The notes: generated by a model from the sequence alone, not told the origin. A DNA stretch of 64,000 nucleotides from Nitriliruptor sp040882055 (GCA_040882055.1 JBBECA010000065.1:23561-87560); one strand, 5' to 3'. Shown: positions 31,231 to 40,355, numbered from the stretch's first letter. Numbers and translations: made by a program.

Positions 31231-32384
31231 CGGAAGCCCATCTGCGCGCGGACGTGGCTGGGCAGCTCGGGCAGCTCGCGCCGTGGCAGGTGGAAGGTGG
31301 CGAGGTCGGCGAGGTCGCCGAAGATCGTGTGCTTGGCCGCGGTCGCCTCGAGGTAGGCGTGACCGGACGTCCCGCCGGTCCCGACACGGGCGCCGATGGC
31401 GCGACGCACCATCCGGGCGTGAGCCTGACGGAACGCGGTCACACCGGTGTCGAGGTCGATCAGCGCGGTCAGCAAGCGGAACGGCAGGTGCAACGCCGGC
31501 TGGTCGCGGTAGAGCTCGATGAGCAAGGCCGCGCGGATGGCCTCGTGGGTGAAAGCGCGCTTGCCCTGTGCCCGGAGATCCTCCCACTCCTCGCGATCGA
31601 GGACGGTCGCGAACGACGCCGCGGTCTGCTCGAAGCTGGCGAGTTGCTGGTCGCGGACCGCCTTGTCGACCGACGGGTTGGTCGCGATCAGGTGCCGGTC
31701 GCGGTCGAGCATCGTGCGGACCGCGTCGGCGTAGGCCGCCCACAGGTCGAACCCGTCGAGGCGCACGAACGGGGTGCGCGCGAGCCAATCGTCGACGACG
31801 GCACGCAGCGAGCGGCCCTCCTCGCTGGCCGCCACCGTCGCGGCATCGGTCGCATCGAGGCGCGAGGTGTAGACCGCGCCCTGGATCTTCAGGCGACGAG
31901 CCGCATCCAAGCCGAGCCGGTTCTCGAGCAACCGGAACTGCGCCGACTGGAACCCCGAGGCCGGCACGAGGTCGTCGCGGAAGTCGAGGAAGTCGAGCGG
32001 CGTCATCGTCTCGAGCACGGCGAACTGGTGCAGCAGCACCGGGACGATCGTGACCATGCGCTCGAGGCGGTGGACCACCTGTCCCATCGCCTCGTCGGGG
32101 ACGGGGTCGCGGTCGAGCGAACCGATGACCGCGTCGAGCTCGTGGAGCAGCTGGGCGAACCACAGCTCGAAGGCCTGGTGGGTGACGATGAACAGGTGCT
32201 CGTCGTGGGCAGGGCGTCCGTCGGCCATCCGGCTGATGGGGCGGATGGCCCCGAGGACCTCGTCGAGCCCGAGGTAGTCGCGGTAGTAGGTCACCCCGCG
32301 CTCGGGGTGCGGTCGGTCGGGGTCCGCGCCGTGTGGCTCGGGACGCGAGCGGTCGGGGTCCGCCCCGTGCGGTTCCTGTCCCAC
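31215..32384 (-). CDS. kynA: Tryptophan 2,3-dioxygenase
   Basis: 389 residues from GTG 32384, chosen because GGAGGAGG lies about 5 bases upstream; GTG 32294 would give the usual family start (TYYRDYLGLDEVL). The enzyme opens the indole ring of L-tryptophan to N-formylkynurenine using haem. HDEHLFIVTHQAFELWF holds the substrate His, QAHARMVRRAIG the probable haem-ligand His, and GTGGTSGHAYL the substrate loop. The extra 30 residues at the N terminus contain an imperfect repeat of PHGADPDR. No formamidase or kynureninase gene is in the window, so the downstream pathway is not local. A P450 gene lies just upstream. Confidence 0.93.
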   Translation of the reverse strand: MGQEPHGADPDRSRPEPHGADPDRPHPERGVTYYRDYLGLDEVLGAIRPISRMADGRPAHDEHLFIVTHQAFELWFAQLLHELDAVIGSLDRDPVPDEAMGQVVHRLERMVTIVPVLLHQFAVLETMTPLDFLDFRDDLVPASGFQSAQFRLLENRLGLDAARRLKIQGAVYTSRLDATDAATVAASEEGRSLRAVVDDWLARTPFVRLDGFDLWAAYADAVRTMLDRDRHLIATNPSVDKAVRDQQLASFEQTAASFATVLDREEWEDLRAQGKRAFTHEAIRAALLIELYRDQPALHLPFRLLTALIDLDTGVTAFRQAHARMVRRAIGARVGTGGTSGHAYLEATAAKHTIFGDLADLATFHLPRRELPELPSHVRAQMGFRYDSG

Positions 32385-32424
32385 CGGACCTCCTCCACTC
32401 GGGCAACGCCCCACCGTAACCCGG

Positions 32425-33822
32425 TCAGGCAGGCTGGAGCTTGGCCCGTACCGGGGCATCGGCCCGCTGGGTGATGCCGTAGCGCATCGGGATCGGGCCA
32501 CCCGGTGTCGCCACCCGCCAGCGGCGCAGCAGGACGGCCAGTGCGAGCGTCGCCTCGAGCATCGCGAAGTGCTCGCCGATGCACGACCGCGGACCGCCAC
32601 CGAACGGCAGGTACGCGTAGTGGTCGCGATCGGCGGCCGCCTCCGGCAGGAACCGGTCCGGGTCGAAACGGTCCGGGTCCGGCCAGAAACGCTCGTTGCG
32701 GTGCAGTTCACCGAACACGGTCAGCGTCACGGTCCCCGCTGGCACCCGGTAGCCCGCGACGGTCGTGTCGACGGTCGCCGACCGGCCCGTGATGTAGGCC
32801 GGGGGGTGCAGCCGCATGGCTTCGAGCAGGCAGCGACGGGTCAACTCCATCGCGGCCGCGTCCTCCGGGCCAGGTCGCCGGTCGCCGACCACCCTGGCGA
32901 TCTCGGCGCGGACCGCGTCCTGGAGATCCGGTCGGGCGCCGAGCTCGTGCAAGGTGAACGCCAGCGCCGTGCTCGTCGTGTCGTAGCCGGCCAGCAGGAA
33001 GATCAGTGCCTGCTCGAGGATCTCACGCTCGTCGAGACGCCCCCCCGTCTGGGGGTCCTCGGCGTCGAGCAGCCGCGAGACCAGGTCGTCGCGCTCGCCC
33101 GCGTGCGACGCGGCACGGTCGACGATGCGTTCGACCCGGTGCTCGAGGTCACGCTCCAGCGTCGCCAGCCGCCGGTTCTGTGGCGTCGGGAGCCACCGTG
33201 GTGTGGTGACCGGCGCGACTCCCCGCCGGATGGTGAGCGCCGACAGTTCGTCGGTGGCGTGCACGATCGGGGCCACCTCGTCGGTCACGTCGGTGCCGAA
33301 CAGCGCCCGGCTGACCGACCCGAGCGTGACCCGCTCCATCTCGTCGACCAACTCCACGTCCGGCCGACCGTTCCAGCTGTCACCGACGAACTCGGTCGCG
33401 GTCAGGAAGGCGTCGGTGTAGTCGGCGATGCGCCGCCGGGTGAACAAGGGCTGGAGGGTGCGCCGCTGGCCACGCCAGACGTCCCCCTCGCTCGTCAGTA
33501 GGCCGTTCCCGAGCCCGAGCGCGAGCTCGTCCCAGACCGGTGACCGCTTCACGAACCGCCGCGGGTCGGTCAGGATCTCGCGCACGGCCACCGGCTCGCA
33601 GGCGTAGACCAGCATCGACGGCGCGCCAGGCATCCACCTCGGGAGCCGCGCGGCGAAGACGTCACCGAAGCGTGCCCGTTGCTCGTGGACCCAGGCGAGC
33701 GGATCGCTACGCACCCGCAGGGTGCCGGTGACCGACGCACGGATGCCCGGGCCGGGCACCTCACGCCCGGGCTCGTCGGTCGCCCGCTCGGCGAGCGGCG
33801 GTGTCGGGGTCGAGGTGCTCAC
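32425..33822 (-). CDS. Cytochrome P450
   Basis: 465 residues, soluble, starting ATG-equivalent GTG 33822 with GGAGG 6 bases upstream. The I-helix is FLLAGYDTTSTALAF near residue 265, ExxR is EAMRLHPPAY near 335, and the haem loop FGGGPRSCIGEHFAM near 413 carries the Cys thiolate. Sequence around the haem loop resembles the CYP4/CYP102-like bacterial group that often acts on fatty acids or terpenes, but substrate cannot be assigned. No ferredoxin or reductase gene is adjacent. It is 40 bases upstream of kynA and probably shares its transcript. Confidence 0.94.
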   Translation of the reverse strand: MSTSTPTPPLAERATDEPGREVPGPGIRASVTGTLRVRSDPLAWVHEQRARFGDVFAARLPRWMPGAPSMLVYACEPVAVREILTDPRRFVKRSPVWDELALGLGNGLLTSEGDVWRGQRRTLQPLFTRRRIADYTDAFLTATEFVGDSWNGRPDVELVDEMERVTLGSVSRALFGTDVTDEVAPIVHATDELSALTIRRGVAPVTTPRWLPTPQNRRLATLERDLEHRVERIVDRAASHAGERDDLVSRLLDAEDPQTGGRLDEREILEQALIFLLAGYDTTSTALAFTLHELGARPDLQDAVRAEIARVVGDRRPGPEDAAAMELTRRCLLEAMRLHPPAYITGRSATVDTTVAGYRVPAGTVTLTVFGELHRNERFWPDPDRFDPDRFLPEAAADRDHYAYLPFGGGPRSCIGEHFAMLEATLALAVLLRRWRVATPGGPIPMRYGITQRADAPVRAKLQPA

Positions 33823-33872
33823 GTGCCCTCCGGATCGTCCGGTCCGCGCGACCGTAGTACCCGCTGCGCTGC

Positions 33873-33954
33873 GCGATGCGCTCAGCTCCGACGCGTGCTC
33901 TCGCTACGCGCTGCGCTCGGCTCCGACGCGTGCTCTCGCTACGCGATGCGCTCG
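33873..33954. repeat. 35-bp tandem repeat, 2.3 copies
   Basis: Two complete 35-base copies (33873-33907 and 33908-33942) differ at only two positions, and a third copy continues for 12 bases (33943-33954). The repeat crosses the stop codon of the VWA gene and fills the gap before the P450 gene. Confidence 0.85.
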
Positions 33955-35360
33955 ACGAAGCTCGCGAGCTGCTTGAGGTTGCGGACCTCCACCATGTCGT
34001 CGACGTAGCGCGCGTAGCTGGCGGCGATGGAGTCACCGGTGTCCCAGAACTGGATCGGTTCGGGGTTGAGCCAGTACACGTGACGGGCGCGCTTGGTGAG
34101 GTCCTGCAGCACCCACGCGTTGGCCTGGCGGTAGTTGTTGCGCGCGTCCCCGAGGATGATGACCGTCGACCGCGGGGTGACGTCCCGGGCGTGGTCGGCG
34201 TGGAACTTCTCGAGGCTGTGGCCGTAGTCGGAGTGCCCGTCGAGCCAGACGAGCTCCGCCTCGACCATCATCCGCTTGATGGCGTCGCTGGCGTCGCTCT
34301 GGTCGAACAACGAGGTGACCTCGTCGAGGGTGTCGATGAACGCGAACGAGCGCACCTTGCTGAACTGCTCCTGCAGCGTGTGCACGAGCATCAGCGTGAA
34401 CCGCGCGAACGAGGCCACCGACCCCGATACGTCGCAGATGACGAACAGCTCCGGCTTGTGGGGCCGGCGCGGCTTGAAGGTCGGGTCGAACGGAACGCCG
34501 CCGGTGGACAGCGACTTGCGGACGGTCCTGCGCACGTCGAGGCGGCCGTCCTTGCCGTGACGCCGCTTGACCGCGACCCGGGTGGCGAGCTTGCGCGCCA
34601 GCGGCCGGACCTGGCTGCGCAGCTGCGCCTGATCCTCGGCCGAGAGGTGGAAGAAGTCGAGCTCCTCGACCGGCGGCCGGGTCATCCGATCCGCGACCTG
34701 GTCGACGCCACGCTGCGCCGCAGCCCGCCGGCGGATCTCGGACTCGACCTCCTGCTGGAAGGTGCGCAGCCGGGCCTCGAACTCGTCACGCCACAGCCGC
34801 TCCTGGAGCGGAGTGGTCTGCTCCTCGTCCTCGACCCGGCGCGCGAGCAGGTCACGCAGGATCTGGGCGAGGTCCACGGCGCGGAAGACCTTGTACTGGA
34901 AGTAGGACACCCCACCGTCGCGACCCTCGACGCGACCGAACCGGTCGACCGCCTCGCGGGCGAACTGGCGGATCGACTCGTCCCCGCCCGCCATGAGCTG
35001 GTCGATCAGATCGCGCAGGTACTCGTCGGGGTCGCCCTGCCCTTCCCCGTCGGGCCCGTCGGTGACCGACGGGGTGTCGTCGATGTCGGCCTCACGGGCG
35101 GGGAAGTACAGCTCGAACAGGTCGTCGAAGGCGCGGCGGTGGTTCCGGGTGGTGATGCAGGTCGCGGCGAGGGCTTCGCGGAGCTGCTCCCGTTCGAGCA
35201 GATCGAGGTGCGGGATGGTGCGCACCGCATCGATCGCCTCGGACTGGGTGGCGCTCACACCCGCCCGGCGGAGCGCGCCGACGAAGTCGAGGACGCGCTG
35301 CAGGAACCCGTGCACCGGCGGAGGGCCCTCGGCGAGGACCTGCGAGAGCTGGTCGGACAC
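33939..35360 (-). CDS. VWA-domain protein (CoxE/MoxR-partner type)
   Basis: 473 residues from GTG 35360, with AGGAG 6 bases upstream. The N-terminal two-thirds are charged and helical. The C-terminal von Willebrand A domain begins ELFVICDVSGSVASFARF near residue 310 and has the MIDAS DxSxS motif, with a later IILGDARNNY segment. Such proteins are partners of MoxR AAA+ ATPases and act as metal-cofactor or complex-assembly chaperones. A MoxR gene is two genes upstream in the same operon. The last residues and the stop lie in the 35-base tandem repeat. Confidence 0.9.
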   Translation of the reverse strand: MSDQLSQVLAEGPPPVHGFLQRVLDFVGALRRAGVSATQSEAIDAVRTIPHLDLLEREQLREALAATCITTRNHRRAFDDLFELYFPAREADIDDTPSVTDGPDGEGQGDPDEYLRDLIDQLMAGGDESIRQFAREAVDRFGRVEGRDGGVSYFQYKVFRAVDLAQILRDLLARRVEDEEQTTPLQERLWRDEFEARLRTFQQEVESEIRRRAAAQRGVDQVADRMTRPPVEELDFFHLSAEDQAQLRSQVRPLARKLATRVAVKRRHGKDGRLDVRRTVRKSLSTGGVPFDPTFKPRRPHKPELFVICDVSGSVASFARFTLMLVHTLQEQFSKVRSFAFIDTLDEVTSLFDQSDASDAIKRMMVEAELVWLDGHSDYGHSLEKFHADHARDVTPRSTVIILGDARNNYRQANAWVLQDLTKRARHVYWLNPEPIQFWDTGDSIAASYARYVDDMVEVRNLKQLASFVERIA

Positions 35361-35403
35361 GGGTGGCTCCTGGTGGGATGACGCGGTGACGACGGTACTG
35401 CCG

Positions 35404-36894
35404 TCAGCCCCCGGCCGGCACGGCGGGGGCGGACACGAGGCCATCGTCGCGGGTGGTGATCACGAGCACCGCCTCGCCGTCGGCAGCCTCGCCACCGTCG
35501 TCGGCGCCCTCGGCGTCGGTACGGGTCAGGAGCACGGCGAGGCGGCCCTCCGGGGTGGTGGTGATGGCGCGGACGTTGACGTCCTCCACCGTCTCGGCGG
35601 TGACCGATCCCGCGGCGAGGTCGAGGCGTGCGAGGCGCTCCGGCCCACCGATCAGCAGGACCCCCTCCCCCCAGGCCAGGACGGCGTCGGTCACCGGACC
35701 CTCGAACGGCGTCCGTGCACCGTCCGCGTCGACGACGAGGACGTCCTCCTGGTCATCGCTCCCGGGCCTCGCGGTCGCGACCGCGAACCGATCGCTCGAC
35801 GCGCCGAGGTCGGCGGCGGCACGCCGCAGCGGTCCGAGACCGGTGACGGCGGTGACCACCTCGCCGTCGGCGAGGTCGACGAGGACCAGGGCACCGTCGC
35901 CGCGGGGATCGGCGTCCTGCTCGGCGTCCGAGGGGTCGGGACGTCCGTGCAGCAGGGCGGTGTCCCGGCCGACCGCCGCGACCTCCCAACGGATCGCCGC
36001 GCTGTCGTCGAGCTCCGCCGCAGCCGCGAGCTGCGGACCAGCGAGCTCGAACCGCGCGGTACCGTCCCCGCGCCCGAACCCGGCCACGGCCGGTGCGGTG
36101 GCCTCCTCCTGCGGTCCGACCCGGCGCGCAGCGACGACCGTGTCCGGGCCGAGGGCAGCGCTCAACCGTTCGGCGAGCGTCCCGGGAGGTCCGGCCGGCT
36201 GCTCGAGCGGCGTGTCCCAGAGCACCCCCGCCTCGGCATCGCGCAGCTGCAGGGTCGGCGCATCGCCGTCCTCCTCGGCGCGGAAGAGCAGCAGCTGCCC
36301 GTCGCCGGCACCGAGCAGGAACGCGAACGGTGACCCGACGACCGCGGTGTCGACGCAGGTCCCGACCGACAGCTCGGAACCGGTCAGCGGGACCAACGCG
36401 TCGGTCTGGCCCGTCCGCTGGTTCGGGAGCACCACGTGGTGGACGGCCGGCCCGTCGCCGACCACCGGATCGTCGCTGTCGAAGGTCGCGACCGGAGCCA
36501 ACGACGGATCGAGGCTGGTGATCGTCCGTCCCGTGGTGAGCAGCCCCTCCCCGAACGCCACCACGTCCGCGGCGTCCCCGACCGCCAGTGCAGCGGTCAC
36601 CGGCGCCCCGGCGGCAGCCTCGACGGCGGCCACGATCGCCTCGCCGTCGACCTGCAGCGTGTCGGCGACCACGTCGACGGGCGCCTGTCCCTCGGCGGCG
36701 TGGACCGCGGGCTCGGGGTCGACCACCGCCGCGCAGCCACCTCGGGCGAACAGCTGCGCGCTGACGACGCCGATCAGGATGAGACCGACCATCGAGATCG
36801 CCCCGATGGTGAGCGTCCGCTTGTCGGCCGCGAGCGGATCCTCCCCTGCGGGCGGATCCCCGACCTCGGCCGGGCCCGGTGCAGCGTCGGTCAC
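35404..36894 (-). CDS. Membrane-anchored probable beta-propeller protein
   Basis: 496 residues from GTG 36894, one base after the MoxR stop. A cytosolic N terminus and one membrane helix (TIGAISMVGLILIGVVSAQLF, residues about 29-50) lead to a long extracellular region of repeated short beta-type stretches such as GALVLVDLADGEVVTAVTG, AVLAWGEGVLLIGGPERLARLDL and RAITTTPEGRLAVLLTR. The pattern suggests a six- to eight-bladed propeller, but I do not recognise a named family. It sits between MoxR and the VWA gene, so it may be the client or sensor of that pair; this is inference. Confidence 0.6.
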   Translation of the reverse strand: MTDAAPGPAEVGDPPAGEDPLAADKRTLTIGAISMVGLILIGVVSAQLFARGGCAAVVDPEPAVHAAEGQAPVDVVADTLQVDGEAIVAAVEAAAGAPVTAALAVGDAADVVAFGEGLLTTGRTITSLDPSLAPVATFDSDDPVVGDGPAVHHVVLPNQRTGQTDALVPLTGSELSVGTCVDTAVVGSPFAFLLGAGDGQLLLFRAEEDGDAPTLQLRDAEAGVLWDTPLEQPAGPPGTLAERLSAALGPDTVVAARRVGPQEEATAPAVAGFGRGDGTARFELAGPQLAAAAELDDSAAIRWEVAAVGRDTALLHGRPDPSDAEQDADPRGDGALVLVDLADGEVVTAVTGLGPLRRAAADLGASSDRFAVATARPGSDDQEDVLVVDADGARTPFEGPVTDAVLAWGEGVLLIGGPERLARLDLAAGSVTAETVEDVNVRAITTTPEGRLAVLLTRTDAEGADDGGEAADGEAVLVITTRDDGLVSAPAVPAGG

Positions 36895-36895
36895 G

Positions 36896-37801
36896 TCAGT
36901 TCATCTCGGGGCGCGGTGAGATCCGCAGGTGCTGGTTGGCCTTCTGGACGTCCTGTTGGTACTTGAGCAGCACGTTCATGGTGCTCCGGGCGACGTCCTC
37001 GTCGATGGTGTCGAACCCGAGCTCGAGCAACGTCCGGGCCCAGTCGAGCGTCTCGGAGATCGACGGCGGCTTCTTCAGCTCGAGCTGACGCAGCGACCGC
37101 ACGATCCGCACGAGCTGGTCGGCGAGCGCCTCGGGCGCCTCGGGCACGCGCGACATGACGATGTCGCGCTCGCGCTCGAGGGTGGGGTAGTCGAGGTAGA
37201 GGTACAGGCAGCGCCGCTTGAGGGCCTCGGACAGCTCGCGGCTGTTGTTGGAGGTCAACACGACGAACGGGTGCTTGGTCCCGGTCACGGTCCCGAGCTC
37301 GGGGATCGTCACCTGGAAGTCGGAGAGGATCTCGAGCAGCAGCGCCTCGAACTCGAAGTCGACCTTGTCGACCTCGTCGATCAGCAGCACCGTGTCGTTG
37401 GTGGCCCGCAGCGCCCGCAGCAGCGGCCGCTCCATCAGGTAGTCCTCGCCGAACAGGTCGTCCTCGACCTCGTCCCACGCCTCGCCGCCGGCGCCGGTCA
37501 CCTCGCCACCGCGGGCGTGGGTGATGCGCAGCAGCTGCTTCTTGTAGTTCCACTCGTAGAGGGCCTTGGCCTCGTCGAGACCCTCGTAGCACTGCAGGCG
37601 GACGAGGTCGGCGCCGCGGGCGGCCGCGACGGCCTTGGCGAGCTCGGTCTTCCCGACACCGGCGGGACCCTCGACCAGGATGGGCTTACCGAGCCGTTCG
37701 GCGAGGTAGACGACGGTCTCGATCGAGGCGTCGACCAGGTACCCGGCCGCGGTGAGCCGATCGCGGACGTCGACGACGCCGGTGAACTCGCTGTTGGACA
37801 C
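36896..37801 (-). CDS. MoxR-family AAA+ ATPase
   Basis: 301 residues from GTG 37801, with GGAGG 5 bases upstream. Walker A GPAGVGKTELAK is near residue 45, Walker B VLLIDEVDKVDFEFEALL near 138, and the sensor-1 VVLTSNNSRELSEALKRRC near 180. MoxR ATPases work with VWA proteins to assemble or activate enzyme complexes. A TAGCCT -10-like box is present at 37884-37879. It is the first of three genes (MoxR, propeller, VWA) on the minus strand. Confidence 0.94.
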   Translation of the reverse strand: MSNSEFTGVVDVRDRLTAAGYLVDASIETVVYLAERLGKPILVEGPAGVGKTELAKAVAAARGADLVRLQCYEGLDEAKALYEWNYKKQLLRITHARGGEVTGAGGEAWDEVEDDLFGEDYLMERPLLRALRATNDTVLLIDEVDKVDFEFEALLLEILSDFQVTIPELGTVTGTKHPFVVLTSNNSRELSEALKRRCLYLYLDYPTLERERDIVMSRVPEAPEALADQLVRIVRSLRQLELKKPPSISETLDWARTLLELGFDTIDEDVARSTMNVLLKYQQDVQKANQHLRISPRPEMN

Positions 37802-37933
37802 GACTGCCTCCGGGAGGGCCGGCGAGGTGGGAGCGCGCCACGTCGCTCGAGGGGTCGAGACGGGGCGGGCGCCCCGCGAGGCTACGGCACCTCGCCCAGG
37901 CCCCCGAACCGAGCACCACGGCAGGAGACCGGC

Positions 37934-38950
37934 TCAGCGGGTACCGGCGCTCGGCTGACCGACGACGGCGGGGACGTCCCGCGGCAGGACCCCGTCACGC
38001 GTGCCCGCTCCCGCTGCCACAGCGGGCTCCGGGAAGGTCCCGAGCTGCTCGATCCGGTAGCCGAGCGGGTAGAGCGGCCGTGACACCTCCGTGATCCGGT
38101 AGGGGCGACGACGAGGTGGCGCGAACCAGCGCAGCGCACGGGCGCGCACCTGGAGGGCGCCCGTCACGGCGGTACGGACCCACGCCGGCGGTCGGTCGTA
38201 CCCGAGCGCGTCGATCAGTTCGGGTTCGAGCAGGGCGAGGGCGGCCTGCCGGGCGGCAGGGAGCAGGGGCTCCGGAACCCCGTAGACCTCGGTGAGGTAC
38301 ATCGTCATCGTCGCGTCGGCGACCGCGTGGTTGGCCGGGTCGTACCGGAACTCGGCCCGCTCGAAGGCCTCGTTCCACGCCGTGAACTCCTCGACCGTGT
38401 CCGGCAGGCCCGTGACACCCATGCGCGCCCCGAGCTCGCGCCAGTAGCGCCAGCCGGCGGCGATCTCGTGCGGGTGCATGTCACGCCAGCCGTAGCGTTC
38501 CACGAAGCGGCGCGGCTCGACCACGAACGTCGAGAGCACGTAGGTCATGTCGACCGGTCGGATCGGGAAGGCGGCGTGCATCCGGTTGATCCGCCGGATG
38601 GCCGCCCGCCCCCGTGGCGCATCGAGGCCGTGCTCCTCGACCTCGGCCAGCAGCAACTCGGTGTCGTCGTAGCGCTTCCGGGTGTCCTCGGTGAACGCCC
38701 CCGAATCGAGCAGGATGCGGCTGATCGTCGGCACGGCGAAGGTCCGGAACAGCGCGAGGCTGAGGGCCGTCTCGGTGTCCCACGGGAACTCGTACGCGGA
38801 GCCGATCCGCGTGATGGCCGCGTACTCGCGGTCCGGATCGAGCTCGCGAACCTGCGCGAGGTGGCGGTCATCGCGGCCACGGGACCGGGCACGCAGCCCG
38901 GCCAGCGTGAGTGCGGCGCCCGCGAGCCCCAGGGTGCGCAGCCGGATCAT
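37934..38950 (-). CDS. MpaB/rubber-oxygenase-type DUF2236 protein
   Basis: 338 residues from ATG 38950, which overlaps the hydrolase stop in an ATGA. A hydrophobic N-terminal segment (IRLRTLGLAGAALTLAGL) could be a weak anchor. The core matches the oxygenase MpaB-type family: EYAAITRIGSAYEFPWDTETALSLALFRTFA, INRMHAAFPIRPVDMTYVLSTFV, and EVYGVPEPLLPAARQ. The family includes Lcp rubber oxygenase and the fungal mycophenolic acid oxygenase, which use b-type haem. The family's haem-ligand His is hard to place here. The substrate is unknown. Confidence 0.85.
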   Translation of the reverse strand: MIRLRTLGLAGAALTLAGLRARSRGRDDRHLAQVRELDPDREYAAITRIGSAYEFPWDTETALSLALFRTFAVPTISRILLDSGAFTEDTRKRYDDTELLLAEVEEHGLDAPRGRAAIRRINRMHAAFPIRPVDMTYVLSTFVVEPRRFVERYGWRDMHPHEIAAGWRYWRELGARMGVTGLPDTVEEFTAWNEAFERAEFRYDPANHAVADATMTMYLTEVYGVPEPLLPAARQAALALLEPELIDALGYDRPPAWVRTAVTGALQVRARALRWFAPPRRRPYRITEVSRPLYPLGYRIEQLGTFPEPAVAAGAGTRDGVLPRDVPAVVGQPSAGTR

Positions 38951-39882
38951 CGGGCGGCCCCGAGGTGATCGAGCACGGGTGGGAGCAGGCGGTCGAGGTA
39001 CGCCACGGGGAGATCGTGGCCCCACCCGGGGATGGTGACCAGCTGCGCGCCAGGGATCGCCGCCGCCGTCGCGTGGCCACCGGAGACGTCGATCAGCGGA
39101 TCGTCCTCGCCGTGCAGCACGAGCGTGGGCGCGCTGATGGCTGCCAGCGCCGCGGTCCGATCGCCGTCACCGCGGATGGCCAGCAGCTGACGCGCCGAGC
39201 CCCACTCGTGGACGCCGCGGGTGAACCCGACCCGCGCTCGGGCTGCGGCGCGCTCGTCGTCCTCGGCCCCCGGCGTACCGATGATCCGTTGCAGCTCGAC
39301 CTGGTAGGTCACGTACGCGTCGAGGTCGCCGTGCGGAGGGACGCTGGTCAGCGCCGGCTTGGCGCGTTCGGTCGGACCACCGACGTCGCGCGCCCCGGTG
39401 GTCGACATCACCGACACCAGCGATGTGACCCGCTCCGGCGCGGCGAGCGCGACGTGCTGGGCGATCATCCCGCCCATCGAGACGCCGAGCACGTGCGCCC
39501 GGTCGATACCGAGGTGGTCGAGCACCTCGAGGTGGTCGAGCGCCATGCGGGCCAGCGTGTACGGCGAGCGGGGCCAACCGTCCTCCTCGCGTGGGAGGTC
39601 GAACGGGGTGCCTTCGTGGACGTGGCCACGTCCGACGTCGCGGTTGTCGGCGCAGACCGTGCGGTACCCGGCCTCGTGCAGAGCCGCGAGGACCTCCGGC
39701 GGCCACGCGGTGCGTTGCTGGCCGAGCCCCGGGACGAACAGGACCACCTCGCCGTCCTCGGGGCCGGACACGTGCACGTCGGTCGTAGCGCCGTCCGAGA
39801 GCGGGACGGCATCACCGACCGGCGGGCCCGCCACGTGGGCGAGGTCGCGCTCGTCGAGTCCGAGGTCGGTGCGGTCGGTCAC
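38947..39882 (-). CDS. Alpha/beta hydrolase, serine nucleophile type
   Basis: 311 residues from GTG 39882, overlapping the mgsA stop. The nucleophile elbow is GVSMGGMIAQH near residue 133, the acid is in LHGEDDPLIDVSGG near 255, and the catalytic His is in IPGWGHDLP near 290. FVPGLGQQRTAW gives the oxyanion region. Family members include esterases and dienelactone-type hydrolases; the NADNRDVGRGH-like segment (CADNRDVGRGHVHEG) resembles the D-N-R-G-x-G-x-S motif of the 3-oxoadipate enol-lactonase/aclacinomycin esterase group. Confidence 0.9.
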   Translation of the reverse strand: MTDRTDLGLDERDLAHVAGPPVGDAVPLSDGATTDVHVSGPEDGEVVLFVPGLGQQRTAWPPEVLAALHEAGYRTVCADNRDVGRGHVHEGTPFDLPREEDGWPRSPYTLARMALDHLEVLDHLGIDRAHVLGVSMGGMIAQHVALAAPERVTSLVSVMSTTGARDVGGPTERAKPALTSVPPHGDLDAYVTYQVELQRIIGTPGAEDDERAAARARVGFTRGVHEWGSARQLLAIRGDGDRTAALAAISAPTLVLHGEDDPLIDVSGGHATAAAIPGAQLVTIPGWGHDLPVAYLDRLLPPVLDHLGAAR

Positions 39883-40274
39883 GTCGTCTCCTGGTCCGGT
39901 TCCGTCCCGAGCAGGCCATCGAGCACGAACCGGCTCGTCACCTCGTTGGTGGCGAGCGGTACGCCGTGCAGGTCACACAGCTTCAGCAGGGCCTGGATGT
40001 CGGGTTCGTGAGGGTGGGCGGTCAGCGGGTCGCGCAGGAACAGGACACCAGCCACATCGCCTTGGACGATGCGTGCCCCGATCTGCACGTCACCGCCGAG
40101 CGGCCCGCTGCTGACGCGCTCGACCTCGAGCCCCGTCGCCTCCGCGAGACGTTGTCCCGTCGTGCCGGTCGCGAGCAGCGCGAAGCGTGCGAGGTCGTCG
40201 CGCCGGCGCAGGGCGAAGGCGATGAGGTCGTCCTTCTTCGCGTCGTGCGCGATCAGGGCGAGGGTCCGCGGCAC
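39879..40274 (-). CDS. mgsA: Methylglyoxal synthase
   Basis: 131 residues from GTG 40274 with GGAG 6 bases upstream. SGPLGGDVQIGARIVQGDV carries the catalytic aspartate, followed by LRDPLTAHPHEPDIQALLKLC and GVPLATN, all family signatures. MgsA converts dihydroxyacetone phosphate to methylglyoxal with phosphate release, a glycolytic bypass used under phosphate limitation. It heads an operon with an alpha/beta hydrolase and an MpaB-type oxygenase. A TAGGCT -10-like box lies at 40304-40299, divergent from the quinone oxidoreductase gene. Confidence 0.95.
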   Translation of the reverse strand: MPRTLALIAHDAKKDDLIAFALRRRDDLARFALLATGTTGQRLAEATGLEVERVSSGPLGGDVQIGARIVQGDVAGVLFLRDPLTAHPHEPDIQALLKLCDLHGVPLATNEVTSRFVLDGLLGTEPDQETT

Positions 40275-40355
40275 GGTGGGCTCCGTTCGGTCGCTGCGAG
40301 CCTACGAGGTGACCACTAGCGTCGAACACGCCGCGCCGAACCGGAGGAGCATCCC

